A stretch of DNA of 64,000 nucleotides from Cryptomeria japonica (Eukaryota; Streptophyta; Pinopsida; Cupressales; Cupressaceae): the NCBI RefSeq assembly GCF_030272615.1, contig NC_081405.1:607585677-607649676 (forward strand), read 5' to 3'. This document shows, piece by piece, positions 63,133 to 64,000 of the stretch. The first letter of the stretch is position 1; each line of letters starts with the position of its first letter. The notes under the pieces were generated by a model that had not been told where the DNA came from, searched no databases, and saw nothing but the letters and a program-made list of their open reading frames with translations. Both the position numbers and the translations under genes were made by a program.

Positions 63133-63764
63133 CTATGCACTTCATGTCCTTCTCTACACATGTCTTCATTTCTTCTAACATTTCTAAACATCCTTGTGCT
63201 AGCAATAGATCTTCTGGTTTGCTATTGTTTTCCATTTCACCCATTGGTCTATCAACTACAACAGAGTCATTCACAGCCTTATGCAAATCTTCCTTAACCA
63301 AACTATTTTGGACTTCTTCATTTTCATCATACCTCCCAATGTCTACACTAGACTTATGCCTAGAATCTTCATCTTTCTTCATTGTTATGGAATGTACCAC
63401 AACATCATTATGAAAACCCTTCAGATTTATCTCTACCCGTACTGCTATCCCTGTTTTTGTTTTTTTTAATTAACCTTTGAGTAGGCCACACAACTTTTCT
63501 TTTAATTGTCAAATTCCATCTTTGTTGTTGCATCTTAATTCTATTTTTTAGTTCTTCTATTTATTTTTACATCTCTAGTCTCATTCATTCCAACTCTTTC
63601 TTTATTTCTCTAATATCTTTTTGTTTCATCTCTTCTTCTTTCCTATTTCTCTCTTCTTGTTTCTTTTTCCTCTTTTCCTCTTTCTTCTTCCATGAATCCT
63701 TACCACATAAATAATCTCTCAAAAGGTACATTCCCTCAAGTAGGTCTCTCTCACTCTGCTTCAT
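63133..63764 (-). pseudogene. N-terminal part of a Lys/Glu-rich coiled-coil ORF, Copia-type element
   Basis: ATG at 63764 (MKQSERDLL), about 120 bp after the priming site. Some 60 codons are extremely Lys/Glu/Arg-rich, predicting a charged coiled coil. Stops follow near 63560, then a one-base shift near 63418 leads into FHNDVVVHSITMKKDEDSRH and on to the interruption at 63133. The frame resumes at 56140. No UBN2 gag or zinc knuckle is seen. Encoded by a short element that would need a helper. Confidence 0.55.
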
Positions 63765-63886
63765 CTTGTTCTTGCCTCACTTAGGTGTCTCTTCCCTTAT
63801 CTACCTAGTCTCTTGGCAACCAACAACCTAGTTATCCTCTCAACTTGCACAATCACAAACACAAAACTATCTTACCCAGACTTTTT

Positions 63887-63900
63887 GAGCTCTAATACCA
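63887..63900 (-). other. Primer-binding site TGGTATTAGAGCTC
   Basis: iMet tRNA-type, two bases from the LTR end TGACATAGG. Confidence 0.85.
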
Positions 63901-63902
63901 AT

Positions 63903-64000
63903 TGACATAGGAGACTTCAGCTAAAACCCACACACATACTCTATTCTAAGACAATAACGAGAGGAATTTAGGAAAACAAAATAGTCCCTAAAGACTTCCT
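63903..64000 (-). repeat. Right (5') LTR of the Copia-type element, partial
   Basis: 98 bp visible; aligns to 54918-54977 and then 55228-55270 across the SINE. Confidence 0.75.

Larger units (their letters stand above)
54918..64000 (-). mobile_element. Copia-type non-autonomous LTR element, right end off window
   Basis: The left LTR begins TGACGTAGGAGACTT (54918) and the right LTR TGACATAGGAGACTT (63903). The priming site beside the right LTR sets the minus orientation. An internal coding relic is split by the 7.0 kb element at 56146-63132. Without that insertion and the SINE, the internal region is under about 2 kb and shows no gag, protease or polymerase. The inner edge of the left LTR is not determined because only 98 bp of the right copy are in the window. 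Confidence 0.65.

Overview
The window looks like intergenic DNA from a seed-plant nuclear genome. I see no intact host gene, rRNA or tRNA gene, operon or CRISPR array. Almost every coding trace is a broken transposable-element gene, and the AT-rich background carries LTR retrotransposons, a LINE, a tRNA-derived SINE and DNA-transposon remains. Deep nesting of old elements would fit a large genome such as a gymnosperm's; that lineage guess is inference only.

Layout. 1-2.6 kb: Copia-type element on the minus strand (gag relic, primer-binding site, LTR). 2.6-11.9 kb: degraded sequence with a tandem ~2.15 kb repeat (units W-X-Y-W), an exon-like minus-strand relic, a Copia reverse-transcriptase scrap and two short tandem duplications. 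11.9-43.97 kb: a four-level nest. The outermost layer is a DNA transposon with imperfect terminal inverted repeats and a CAAT target duplication. It carries a decayed DDE-type transposase gene (+) and a second, spliced, unrecognised gene (-) beside large arrays of CTTAAGG/CCTTAGG-type palindromic repeats. A ~3.8 kb solo LTR sits just past the transposase gene. A complete 16.4 kb element of the same LTR family (LTRs of 4.3 and 4.2 kb, no coding capacity, TSD GGATA) is inserted in that LTR. A 4.15 kb non-autonomous Copia element (TSD AAAAT) with gag-protease only is inserted in the big element. Removing all insertions leaves an outer transposon of about 11.8 kb.

44-46.8 kb: nothing recognisable. 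46.9-50.7 kb: L1-type LINE, 3'-truncated inside the reverse transcriptase. 50.9-53.6 kb: second copy of repeat units Y and X. 54.9-64 kb: a Copia-type element (-) whose left LTR carries a SINE. Its reading frame is interrupted by a 7.0 kb LTR element (-) with 2.3 kb LTRs, a TGGCGACTCTG-type primer-binding site and one long broken ORF (~615 codons) that I do not recognise.

The genes do not form a pathway. They are the decayed mobilisation machinery of independent elements, and several elements (the 4.3 kb LTR element, the gag-PR Copia element, the 7 kb element) would have needed enzymes supplied by others. Coordinates of element ends are read by eye; those with matching target duplications are the most reliable.
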